Of a stretch of DNA of 64,000 nt, positions 52,157-60,278 are shown piece by piece (the stretch's first letter is position 1; every line of letters starts with the position of its first letter). The position numbers and the translations under genes were made by a program. Under the pieces are notes generated by a model. The model had not been told where the DNA came from. It was given only the letters and a program-made list of their open reading frames with translations, and searched no databases. Origin of the DNA: Nonomuraea sp. PA05 (GTDB lineage Bacteria; Actinomycetota; Actinomycetes; Streptosporangiales; Streptosporangiaceae); the NCBI RefSeq assembly GCF_008086045.1, contig NZ_VSEY01000023.1, forward strand, positions 62,001-126,000. Direction: 5' to 3'.

Positions 52157-52978
52157 TCACTTGATGGCGCCGACCGTCACACCTCGGGTCAGCGTGCGCT
52201 GGAAGATCAGGAAGAAGGCGACGGCCGGCACGATGCCGAGCAGGGCCGAGGCGCTGGACATGGTGGCGTCCATGTACCGCTGGCCCTGCAGCACGCCGAG
52301 CGCGACGGGCACCGTCTGGGTGTCGTTCGAGATCAGGAAGATCAGCGGAAGGAAGAACTCGTTCCAGGTCCAGATGAAGAAGAAGATCAGCAGCACGTTG
52401 ATCGTGGGCCGGCTGATCGGCACCACGATCCGCCACAACGAGCGCAGCCGCCCCGCCCCGTCGATCTCCGCCGCCTCCAGGATCTCCTTCGGGAACTGGC
52501 TCAGCACCGCGCTCAGCAGGTACGTGCCGAACGCCGCCTGGATCGCGGTCATCACGATGATCACCGAGAGTTGGGTGTCGTACAGCCCCACGGCCTTGGC
52601 CAGGTAGTACAGCGGATAGGCCAGCGACTCCTGCGGCAGCGTGTTGGCCACCAGGAACAGCACCAGGATCCACAGCCGACCCTTCACCCTGCCGATGCCC
52701 AGCGCGTACGCGTTGAGCACCGACAGCACGACCGCCAGCACCGCCACGGACGCGCTGATGACGAAGCTGTTCCAGAGCTTCGTGCCGAATTCCACCCGGT
52801 TCCAGAAGTCGACGATCCCTTGCAGGTAGAGCCCGTCGGGCAGGCTGAGCGGCCCCTGCGAGCTGTACTCGGCGGGCGACTTGACCGCGTTCATCGCCAC
52901 GATCAGGAACGGGAAGATCATCACGACGGCCAGCACGGCCAGCGCGAACAGCACGGCCCACCGCCCCGGGCCCCTCAT
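52157..52978 (-). CDS. CUT1 sugar ABC transporter permease (MalG-like)
   Basis: A 273-residue permease with six membrane helices. The EAA loop is EAAEIDGAGRLRSLWRIVVPISRP near residue 180, and the C-terminus FQRTLTRGVTVGAIK is typical. It overlaps the upstream permease gene by ATGA. It is the second permease of the GH31-linked transporter. Confidence 0.9.
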   Translation of the reverse strand: MRGPGRWAVLFALAVLAVVMIFPFLIVAMNAVKSPAEYSSQGPLSLPDGLYLQGIVDFWNRVEFGTKLWNSFVISASVAVLAVVLSVLNAYALGIGRVKGRLWILVLFLVANTLPQESLAYPLYYLAKAVGLYDTQLSVIIVMTAIQAAFGTYLLSAVLSQFPKEILEAAEIDGAGRLRSLWRIVVPISRPTINVLLIFFFIWTWNEFFLPLIFLISNDTQTVPVALGVLQGQRYMDATMSSASALLGIVPAVAFFLIFQRTLTRGVTVGAIK

Positions 52979-53838
52979 GACTCACGCTCCTGGACGCGCA
53001 GGAACAGGAACGTCACCACGATGATGATCAGCGCCAGCACCGTGGCGATCGCGGAGCCGTACCCGACGTTGCTCTTCTGGAAGAAGTTCAGGTACGAGAA
53101 GTACGACGGCACCATCGTCGCGTTCCCGGGCCCTCCGCGGGTCAGCACGAAGATCGGCCCGAACACCTTCAGCGCGGCGATCGTGCACGTCAGCAGCACC
53201 ACGAAGATCTCCGGCCGGATCTGCGGGATCGTGATGTGCCAGAACCTGCGCCACCACGAGGCCCCGTCGATCTCGGCGGCCTCGTAGTAGGTGGGGTCCA
53301 CCCGCTGCAGCCCGGCCATGAAGATGACGACCGGGTAGCCGAGCTGGAACCAGACCATGACCCCCATGACCGTGGCCAGCGCCAGGTCGGGGTCGCCGAG
53401 CCAGTCGAGGTCCAGCCCGAGGATCTGGTTGACGGCGCCGTACGACGGGTGCAGCATCCAGCCCCACACCACGCCGGCCACGGCCACCGGCAGCACCTGC
53501 GGCAGGTAGTACATCGCGCGCAGCGACGAGGCCGTGCGGGCCCCGAAACGCTTGCCGATGTAGTCGAACAAGGCCGCCGCCAGCACGAGGCCGATCATGG
53601 TGGGCACGACGGCCATCGCCACGATCAGCCCCACGTTGTGCTGGAACGACTCCCAGAACCGCTCGTCCTCCAGCAGCCTGGTGTAGTTGTCGAGCCCGAT
53701 CCACCTCGGCGTGCCCACCCCCGACCAGCGGGTGAAGCTCGCGCCCAGGTTCATCAGGAACGGCACGACGATGACGGCCAGGAACAGCAACAGGCTGGGG
53801 ATCAGGTAGAGCCAGTATCCCCTCGTGCGAACCCTCAT
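52975..53838 (-). CDS. CUT1 sugar ABC transporter permease (MalF-like)
   Basis: A 287-residue permease with six membrane helices (WLYLIPSLLLFLAVIVVPFLMNLG first). The EAA loop is YEAAEIDGASWWRRFWHITIPQIRP near residue 190. It starts immediately after the stop of the binding-protein gene. It pairs with the next permease. No ATPase gene is present here. Confidence 0.9.
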   Translation of the reverse strand: MRVRTRGYWLYLIPSLLLFLAVIVVPFLMNLGASFTRWSGVGTPRWIGLDNYTRLLEDERFWESFQHNVGLIVAMAVVPTMIGLVLAAALFDYIGKRFGARTASSLRAMYYLPQVLPVAVAGVVWGWMLHPSYGAVNQILGLDLDWLGDPDLALATVMGVMVWFQLGYPVVIFMAGLQRVDPTYYEAAEIDGASWWRRFWHITIPQIRPEIFVVLLTCTIAALKVFGPIFVLTRGGPGNATMVPSYFSYLNFFQKSNVGYGSAIATVLALIIIVVTFLFLRVQERES

Positions 53839-55146
53839 CTAGTTGCCAATGTCGGCGAGGTTGTCCTCGTACGGCTTGGCGAGGTCGTCCAGCACCTGGG
53901 CGGAGGTCTTGCTGCCGTTGATGAGCTCCTGGACCCCGGCGACCATCACGTCGTAGTAGCCCGGCGCGGGCCAGTCGGGGTAGAAGGCCAGGCCGTCGGC
54001 GGTGGTCAGCTTGTTGAAGGTCTCGATCAGCTCCTTGCTCTTCGCGTCGGTGATCGCGGCCGCGTCGCCGGCCACGGGGATGCCGCCGGAGTTGCCGAGC
54101 AGGTTCTGGATCTCCTTGCTCATCGTGATGTCGATGAAGTCGTAGGCCAGGTCCTTGTTCTCCGACTTCTCGGGCACGACCCAGATGTTGCCGCTGGAGC
54201 CGGGCGACATCGTGGCGCCGGGGAACAGGAAGTGGCCCCACTCGAAGTTCTTGATCTCGGAGGCGAAGCGGCCGTACCACCAGCTTCCGCTGATCACGAT
54301 GGGGAACTTGCCGTTCATGAACGCCACGCCCATGTCTTCGGCCTTGATCCCGGACGAGTTCTTGGCGATGTAGCCCTTCTTCACCCAGTCGGCGAACGTG
54401 TCGGCGCCGTAGGTGAACTCGGGGCCGTGGAAGTCGACCTTGCCCTTGTAGGACTGGAAGGCGTCCAGCCACGGCTTCTGCGCCTTGGTCAGCGCGAGCT
54501 GGTAGAAGATCTGCTGCGCCGGGTACTCGGCGCCGGCGTTGGCGATGGGCGTCACGCCGGCCTTGACGAACGTGTCCAGCGCCGCCGTGAACTCCTCGAA
54601 CGTGGCCGGCACCGCGACCTTGTGCTTCTCGAAGAGGTCCTTGTTGTAGTAGACCATCACGAACTCGCCGTAGTTCGGGATGCCGTACCACTTGCCGGAG
54701 CCCATCACGCCCCGGTCGTCGTACTTGGCGGTGGTCTGCAGGCCGCCGGGCAGCAGCTTGTCCCAGCCCCGCTTGGCGGCCTCCTCGCTCAGGTCGGCGA
54801 GCAGGCCCTGCTTGGACAGCAGCCCGGCCGTGGCGTTGCCCTTGTTGTACTCCATGATGTCGGGCGCCTCGTCGGAGTTCAGCACCATGCTGGCCGTCTT
54901 CTGGATCTGTTCGAAGCCCTTCTCCTCGAACTTGACGGTCACGTTCGGGTGCGACGCCTCGAACTTCTTGATCGCTTCGGCCCACGCCTTGCCCATGGCG
55001 CTGTCGGCCGTCTCGTAGTGCCACAGCTTCAGCACGCGCGGCTCGGAGCCGGTCGGGCTGGGAGTGCCCGCGTCTCCTCCCGAGCCGCAGGCCGACAGGG
55101 CGAGCGCGGCGGCGGCCAGCACCGCCGCACCTCTCAATCTGACCAT
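53839..55146 (-). CDS. CUT1 sugar-binding lipoprotein
   Basis: A 435-residue lipoprotein with lipobox LSAC (Cys20). The mature part has the family-1 binding-protein pattern (LKLWHYETADSAMGKAW, FEASHPNVTVKFEEKGF, LNSDEAPDIMEYNKGN, GKWYGIPNYGEFVMVYYNKDLFEKH, FMNGKFPIVISGSWWYGRF). It likely binds xyloglucan-derived oligosaccharides, given the operon. It lies 18 bases after the GH31 gene. Confidence 0.9.
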   Translation of the reverse strand: MVRLRGAAVLAAAALALSACGSGGDAGTPSPTGSEPRVLKLWHYETADSAMGKAWAEAIKKFEASHPNVTVKFEEKGFEQIQKTASMVLNSDEAPDIMEYNKGNATAGLLSKQGLLADLSEEAAKRGWDKLLPGGLQTTAKYDDRGVMGSGKWYGIPNYGEFVMVYYNKDLFEKHKVAVPATFEEFTAALDTFVKAGVTPIANAGAEYPAQQIFYQLALTKAQKPWLDAFQSYKGKVDFHGPEFTYGADTFADWVKKGYIAKNSSGIKAEDMGVAFMNGKFPIVISGSWWYGRFASEIKNFEWGHFLFPGATMSPGSSGNIWVVPEKSENKDLAYDFIDITMSKEIQNLLGNSGGIPVAGDAAAITDAKSKELIETFNKLTTADGLAFYPDWPAPGYYDVMVAGVQELINGSKTSAQVLDDLAKPYEDNLADIGN

Positions 55147-55164
55147 GATCCCTCCAGGGGGGTG

Positions 55165-57450
55165 TTACGAGATGACGGCCCGCGCGGGAGCTCCGGCCAC
55201 CGGGGCGATCTCCACCCCGGTGACGCGCTTCGGGCCGGTGACGGCGACACGCAGCTCCTCGCCGTCCCTGGTGGCGGCGGCGACCGTCACGCCGTCCGCG
55301 TCGTGGATTTCTACCGTGCCGTCGCCGCCCCCGAAGGCGACGAGGGCGATCTCGGCCGGCACGTCCACCGTGTCCCGCTGCTCCTGGACAGGGATGAGCG
55401 CGCCATGCCGGACGAACAGGGGGATCTGGTCGAGCGGCTTGCTGACCGTGACGTAACGGGCGCCCTCCAGCACCTCGTTCGTCCAGTAGTCCACCCACAG
55501 GCCGCGCGGCAGGTACACCTGACGGGTGCCCTCCGGCGCGGTCATGGGGGCGACGAGCAGGTCGCGGCCGAGCAGGTACTGCAGGTCGGCCTGCCAGGCC
55601 ACCGGGTCGTCGGGGAAGTCCACGCACAGCGCCCGCATCATCGGCGCACCCGTGCGCGCGGCCTCGACGGCCGCCGAGTAGAGGTAGGGCATCAGCCGGT
55701 AGCGCAGCCTGAGCGCGGCCACGGCCTCCGCCTCGACCTCGGGGAACTCCCACGGCTCCCTGGTCGTGGTGCCGTGCAGCCGCAGCAGCGGGGACAGCGC
55801 GCCGAACTGGCTCCAGCGCACGTACAGGTCGTCCGTCGGGCGCCCGGTGAAGCCGCCCGCGTCGTGGCTCCAGAACGGCACGCCGGACAGGCCGTGCGCG
55901 AGCCCGCCCCTGATCGTGCTGCCCATGGCGGCGTAGCTGGTGTAGGTGTCGCCGCCCCACTGGGCGCTGTGGCGCTGCCCGCCCAGGTACGACGAGCGCG
56001 CCCAGACCAGGTCGTGCCCGTTGACCTCGCGGGTGACCTCGGCGACCAGATCGTTGAACAGCAGCGTGTAGACGTTGTGCAGGTCGGCGCCGGTCATGCC
56101 GTTGTGCGCCACGGCGTCGCCCGGCACGCCCTCGGCGAAGTCGGTCTTGAAGACGGCCACGCCCTGGCGCAGCAGCGGGCGCAGCAGGCCCTGGAACCAC
56201 TCGGCGGCGGCCGGGTTGGTGAAGTCGATGATGCCGCAGGCCGGGAACGAGCCGTGCCAGCAGTCAGCGACGTACACCTGCCCCGCCTGGTTCAACAGGA
56301 AGTACCCGGCCTCGGCGGCCTCGCGGAACGCCGGGCTGAGGTGCGAGATGTAGGGGTTCATCCACAGGCAGACCTTGAACCCCATGCCGTCCAGCTCGGC
56401 GAGCATGCCGTCCGGGTCGGGGAAGTTCACCGCGTCCCACTTCAGCTCCGACCAGTGCCCGTCGGCCTGCCAGTAGGTGTCCAGGTGCAGCACGTCGCAC
56501 GGGATGCCGCGTTCTCTGATCGTGCGCGCCCTGGCCAGCACCCGCTCCTGGCTGTCCACGCAGAACCCGGAGGAGATCCACGTGCCGAACGCCCACTTCG
56601 GCGGCAGTGACGGCCGGCAGGTCAGCAGGTCGTAACGGTCCAGGATCCCGGCCGGGGAAGGCCCGGCGATCACGTAGTAGTCGAGCACGTCGTCGGGCAC
56701 CACGATCTGCACCGCGCTGTGCGTCGACTGGCACACGTCGAACTCCGTGGGCGCGCCGCTGTCCACCAGCACGCCGTAGCCCCTGCTCGACAGGTAGAGC
56801 GGCACGTTCTTGTAGGCCCGCTGCGACTCGGCCCCGAAGGCGTCGAAGTTCCACATGACCGGGCGCTGGCCGCGCTTGTCCAGCCGGGTGAACGACTCGC
56901 CGAACCCGGAGAACGCCTCGTCGGGGGCGGCGACGAAGCTCTCGTGATAGGCCACGGCCGTACCGGCGGAGCTGGAGCGTCCGAACGGCAGCGTGCGCAG
57001 CCTGCCGCTGATGTCGATGTGCCCCCTGTCCTGCTCGACCAGCGTCCGCCCCGCCGCGTCGGTGAAGCGCAGGTGCCAGGGGTGCAGGCTGATCTCGGCC
57101 CGCAGCGAGCCGGCGTCGATCACGATCGGCGCGCCGGTGGCCGCCTCGACACGTGCCCCTGAGTACATGCCGGGCGACACCAGCGCGATGGCCCGCTCGG
57201 AACGCGGCCTGGCGGTCGCGTCCTCCGACAGCCGGACCCTGATGACCCCCTCGCCCGCCACGCCCACCTGGACGACCAGCGTCTCCTCCGCCGAGGTGAC
57301 CGCCTTCAGCATCACCTCGGCGCCGTCGGCCGCGACCAGTTCGGCGGAGGTGAGCGCGGACAGGCCGCCCTCGCCCCGCTCACGGACCGGCAACTCGGGC
57401 GGGTCGGCGACGAAGTACTCGTGCGCGACCAGCGGCGGGCGATAGGGCAT
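55165..57450 (-). CDS. yicI: GH31 alpha-xylosidase (YicI type)
   Basis: A 761-residue cytoplasmic GH31 with no signal peptide, near the usual ~770 of YicI. Nucleophile Asp437 lies in FKTDFAEGVP, which matches YicI's KTDFGE. The acid/base Asp501 lies in WGGDTY. Other conserved parts: DVLHLDTYWQADGHW, SHDAGGF, and LRYRLMPYLYS. It removes terminal alpha-xylose from imported xyloglucan oligosaccharides. It is the first gene of an operon (57450 to 49264) with its own transporter and a secreted GH3. A ROK-type site sits 40 bases upstream of the ATG. Confidence 0.92.
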   Translation of the reverse strand: MPYRPPLVAHEYFVADPPELPVRERGEGGLSALTSAELVAADGAEVMLKAVTSAEETLVVQVGVAGEGVIRVRLSEDATARPRSERAIALVSPGMYSGARVEAATGAPIVIDAGSLRAEISLHPWHLRFTDAAGRTLVEQDRGHIDISGRLRTLPFGRSSSAGTAVAYHESFVAAPDEAFSGFGESFTRLDKRGQRPVMWNFDAFGAESQRAYKNVPLYLSSRGYGVLVDSGAPTEFDVCQSTHSAVQIVVPDDVLDYYVIAGPSPAGILDRYDLLTCRPSLPPKWAFGTWISSGFCVDSQERVLARARTIRERGIPCDVLHLDTYWQADGHWSELKWDAVNFPDPDGMLAELDGMGFKVCLWMNPYISHLSPAFREAAEAGYFLLNQAGQVYVADCWHGSFPACGIIDFTNPAAAEWFQGLLRPLLRQGVAVFKTDFAEGVPGDAVAHNGMTGADLHNVYTLLFNDLVAEVTREVNGHDLVWARSSYLGGQRHSAQWGGDTYTSYAAMGSTIRGGLAHGLSGVPFWSHDAGGFTGRPTDDLYVRWSQFGALSPLLRLHGTTTREPWEFPEVEAEAVAALRLRYRLMPYLYSAAVEAARTGAPMMRALCVDFPDDPVAWQADLQYLLGRDLLVAPMTAPEGTRQVYLPRGLWVDYWTNEVLEGARYVTVSKPLDQIPLFVRHGALIPVQEQRDTVDVPAEIALVAFGGGDGTVEIHDADGVTVAAATRDGEELRVAVTGPKRVTGVEIAPVAGAPARAVIS

Positions 57451-57489
57451 GGAAGCTCCTTCAGAACGGCTGCGCCAACTCGTGACTTA

Positions 57490-57508
57490 GTTTGGTGTCC
57501 ATACCAAC
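57490..57508. promoter_or_regulatory. Candidate ROK operator, copy B
   Basis: GTTTGG-TGTCCAT-ACCAAC shares TTGG-N8-CCAA with the copies at 35494 and 47179. It lies 40 bases upstream of the GH31 start. Confidence 0.65.
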
Positions 57509-57557
57509 AAAGGTCAACCGTTGACGTGGCCGGGCCCGGAGCTTCCTGACCGCGCTC

Positions 57558-58091
57558 CTACAGGCCGATGCGCGCGGACAGCGTGAAGTCCGTGCGCGAG
57601 CCGCTGAAGAGCGTCGTGTCGGTGACGGCGGCCTGGCGGAACACGGCGGCCCCGCTCGTGGGCAGCGTGACGTTCGTCAGAGCACTGGCGGGCACGACGG
57701 TGTCGCCCACCGTCTTGTTGCCGGGCGAGTCGAACAGCAGCGTGAAGAAGCTGTCGTCGCGGTAGCGCACCCTCGCGTTGCCGACGGCGTCCATCGACAC
57801 CTCCCAGCTGACGATGCCCTTCATGCCGCCCTTGGGCGCCGACGGGTTGCTCAGCCCCTCGACCACGAAGGTCTTGGACTGCCCTGGGCTCAGTAAGACG
57901 CTGCGCTGGAACGGGGTGCACGTGTTGAAGTTCCTGATCGTGTCCTTGGTGCAGACCGTCATGAGCGTGCTGATGTTCTGGGCCCCCATGGCGCTGGTGG
58001 CGGAGGCGGTGCCGGCGGGACCGCCGGCGAGGATGGCACCCGCCGCGGCCACGGTGGCGGTCGCCGCGAGTACTCGGTTTCTGAAAGCCAC
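57558..58091 (-). CDS. Secreted hypothetical protein
   Basis: A 177-residue protein with a Sec signal (about 1-32, ending TASA). Two Cys (CTKDTIRNFNTC) follow in a small, probably disulphide-closed loop. The rest is beta-rich (KTFVVEGLSNP, VSWEVSMDAVGNARVRYRDDSFFTLLF). No family recognised. It stands alone between the GH31 operon and lpdA. A GTGCGT-N6-ACGCAC palindrome lies at 58159-58176 upstream. Confidence 0.6.
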   Translation of the reverse strand: MAFRNRVLAATATVAAAGAILAGGPAGTASATSAMGAQNISTLMTVCTKDTIRNFNTCTPFQRSVLLSPGQSKTFVVEGLSNPSAPKGGMKGIVSWEVSMDAVGNARVRYRDDSFFTLLFDSPGNKTVGDTVVPASALTNVTLPTSGAAVFRQAAVTDTTLFSGSRTDFTLSARIGL

Positions 58092-58202
58092 GGGACTACT
58101 CCTTCTGTGTTGAATGTCCCTGGTGCGCTCTCACCGTAGAAACCGATGGCCCTTGCCGGTGCGTGCAAATACGCACTGACGGCATGAGGCATCTCACATG
58201 TG

Positions 58203-59591
58203 CTAGATGGACACTCCCGGCTGCATCAGCCGCCTGGCGGCCTCGGTGATCGAGCCCGACAACGACGGGTAGACCGCGAACGTGTGCGCGAGCTGGTCGA
58301 CGGTCAGCCGCTGCTGCACCGCCACCGACACGGCCAGGATCAGCTCGGACGCCCGGGGCGCCACGACCACGCCACCCAGCACGATGCCGGTGTGCGGGCG
58401 GCAGAACAGCTTCACGAACCCGTCGTTGAAGCCCTGCATCTTGGCCCGCGCGTTGGTGGCCAGCGGCAGCTTGACCACGTTCGCCTCGATCTCGCCGGCC
58501 TCGATGGCCCGCTGGGCGACGCCCACGGCCGCGATCTCGGGGTCGGTGAAGATGTTGGAGGACACCGTGGCCAGCCGCAGCGGCTGCACGGCCTCGCCCA
58601 TCGCGTGCCACACCGCGATCCGGCCCTGCATGGCGGCGACGGAGGCCAGCATCAGCACGCCCGTGCAGTCGCCGGCGGCGTACACGCCGGGCGCGGAGGT
58701 GCGCGAGACCTTGTCGACCTTGACGAAGCCGCCCCTGTCGAGCTGCACCCCGGCCTCCTCCAGGCCGATGCCGGAGGTGTTGGGGATCATGCCGACGGTC
58801 ATCAGCGCGTGCGAGCCCTCGGCGGTGCGCCCGTCCTCCAGCGTCACGACCACCCCGTCGGCGGTGCGCTTGACGGACGAGGCCCGCGAGCGCCCCATGA
58901 CGTTCATCCCGCGCCGCCGGTAGACCTCCTCCAGCACCTCGGCGCCGTCGGCGTCCTCGTTGGGCATCATCCGGTCGCGGCTGGACACCAGCGTGACCTC
59001 GGCCCCCAGCGAGCGGTAGGCGCCCGCGAACTCCGCCCCCGTCACCCCGGAGCCGACCACGATCAGGTGCTCGGGCAGCTCCTCCAGGTCGTAGAGCTGC
59101 CGCCAGGTGAGGATGCGCTCGCCGTCGGGCTCGGCGCCCGGCAGCACGCGGGGCGTCGCCCCGGTCGCCACCAGCACCACATCGGCCCTGATCGTACGGT
59201 CGCCGGCCTTGACCACCTGCGGGTCGACCAGCCGGCCGCGCGCCTTGATGATCTCCACGCCCTCGGCCTCGACCCGCGTCGCGATGTCAGCCGACTGCGC
59301 CTGCGCCAGCTCCTTGACCCGCTTGTTGACCAGCGGCAGATCGACCCCGACCACTCCGGCGTCGCCGTCGGACCCGCCGGAGAACGACACGCCCAGGGAC
59401 GCGGCGTCGAGCAGCGCCTGCTTGCGCACCGAGGTCGCGATCAGAGTCTTGGACGGCACGCAGTCGGTCAGCACGCACGCGCCGCCCGGGCCGTCCTGCT
59501 CGACCATCGTGACTTGCGCGCCTAGCTGAGCGGCCACCAACGCCGACTCGTAGCCGCCTGGTCCGCCACCGATGATCACGATCCTCGTCAC
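58203..59591 (-). CDS. lpdA: LpdA-like NAD(P)H-quinone dehydrogenase (flavoprotein disulphide reductase family)
   Basis: About 462 residues. FAD site GGGPGGYE at the N-terminus, redox pair CVLTDC in GGACVLTDCVPSKT, NAD(P) site VVGSGVTGAEFAGAY, second FAD site GVYAAGDCTGVLMLASVAAMQGR, and C-terminus YPSLSGSITEAARRL. It closely follows the actinobacterial LpdA (Rv3303c) family, quinone reductases; the M. tuberculosis protein is reported to lack the first redox Cys, but this one keeps both. GTG at 59591 is preferred; ATG 59600 is possible. Divergent from the cyclotransferase gene. Confidence 0.88.
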   Translation of the reverse strand: MTRIVIIGGGPGGYESALVAAQLGAQVTMVEQDGPGGACVLTDCVPSKTLIATSVRKQALLDAASLGVSFSGGSDGDAGVVGVDLPLVNKRVKELAQAQSADIATRVEAEGVEIIKARGRLVDPQVVKAGDRTIRADVVLVATGATPRVLPGAEPDGERILTWRQLYDLEELPEHLIVVGSGVTGAEFAGAYRSLGAEVTLVSSRDRMMPNEDADGAEVLEEVYRRRGMNVMGRSRASSVKRTADGVVVTLEDGRTAEGSHALMTVGMIPNTSGIGLEEAGVQLDRGGFVKVDKVSRTSAPGVYAAGDCTGVLMLASVAAMQGRIAVWHAMGEAVQPLRLATVSSNIFTDPEIAAVGVAQRAIEAGEIEANVVKLPLATNARAKMQGFNDGFVKLFCRPHTGIVLGGVVVAPRASELILAVSVAVQQRLTVDQLAHTFAVYPSLSGSITEAARRLMQPGVSI

Positions 59592-59782
59592 GTGTCCCAT
59601 TCTCCCGCACCGCCCAGCCGAAGCGACAACGGGGCCGTGATCACCGCCGCGGGCCGTCGTCCGAGCGCCGGCGGACACGACTCTCCCCGCCGCCCGATTC
59701 GGTGGACCGGCGCGGCGCCCAGGCGTGGCAGGATGGCGCGGGTAGCTGGATGACGAGTGGCACCCGGCGGGAGGGGTGGATC

Positions 59783-60274
59783 GTGGCATGGCCTTCAGAC
59801 CGTTCGGGCAAGCCGAGTGATCTCAAACTGTACGGCGCGTACGGCACCAACATGGATCCCGAGCAGATGGCGATGCGCGCCCCCCACTCACCGATCTGGG
59901 GTGTGGGCTGGCTGCCCGGCTGGCGCCTGACGTTCGGCGGCATGGACCTCGCCTGGGAGGGCGCGATCGCCACCATCGTCGAGGCCCCCGACGAGCACGT
60001 GTTCGTGGTGCTCTACGACGTGCCCGACTGGGAGGAGACCTCGCTCGACCAGTGGGAGGGCGCGGTGCGCGGCGCCTACCACAAGGTGCGGCTGCGGGTG
60101 CAGACGCTCGACGGCGAGGTCGTGGCCTGGTTCTACGTGCTCGACGGCTACGAGGGCGGCCTGCCCTCGGCCCGTTACCTGGGCAGCCTGGCCGAGGCGG
60201 CCGAGCGCGCGGGCGCCCCCGACGAGTACGTCAAGGAGTTGCGGGAGCGCCCCTGCACCTCGTTCGGCGGCTGA
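59783..60274 (+). CDS. Gamma-glutamylcyclotransferase-like (AIG2/GGCT) protein
   Basis: About 163 residues. The family loop is YGAYGTNM near the N-terminus; the probable catalytic Glu lies in the region of DLAWEGAIATIV or the WEETSLDQWEGA stretch. The C-terminus is helical. GGCT-fold enzymes form 5-oxoproline from gamma-glutamyl peptides; many bacterial members have unknown substrates. GTG at 59783 has GGGAGGGG 6 bases upstream; ATG 59750 is an alternative. It ends 4 bases before the convergent MFS gene. Confidence 0.75.
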   Translation: MAWPSDRSGKPSDLKLYGAYGTNMDPEQMAMRAPHSPIWGVGWLPGWRLTFGGMDLAWEGAIATIVEAPDEHVFVVLYDVPDWEETSLDQWEGAVRGAYHKVRLRVQTLDGEVVAWFYVLDGYEGGLPSARYLGSLAEAAERAGAPDEYVKELRERPCTSFGG

Positions 60275-60278
60275 GGGG

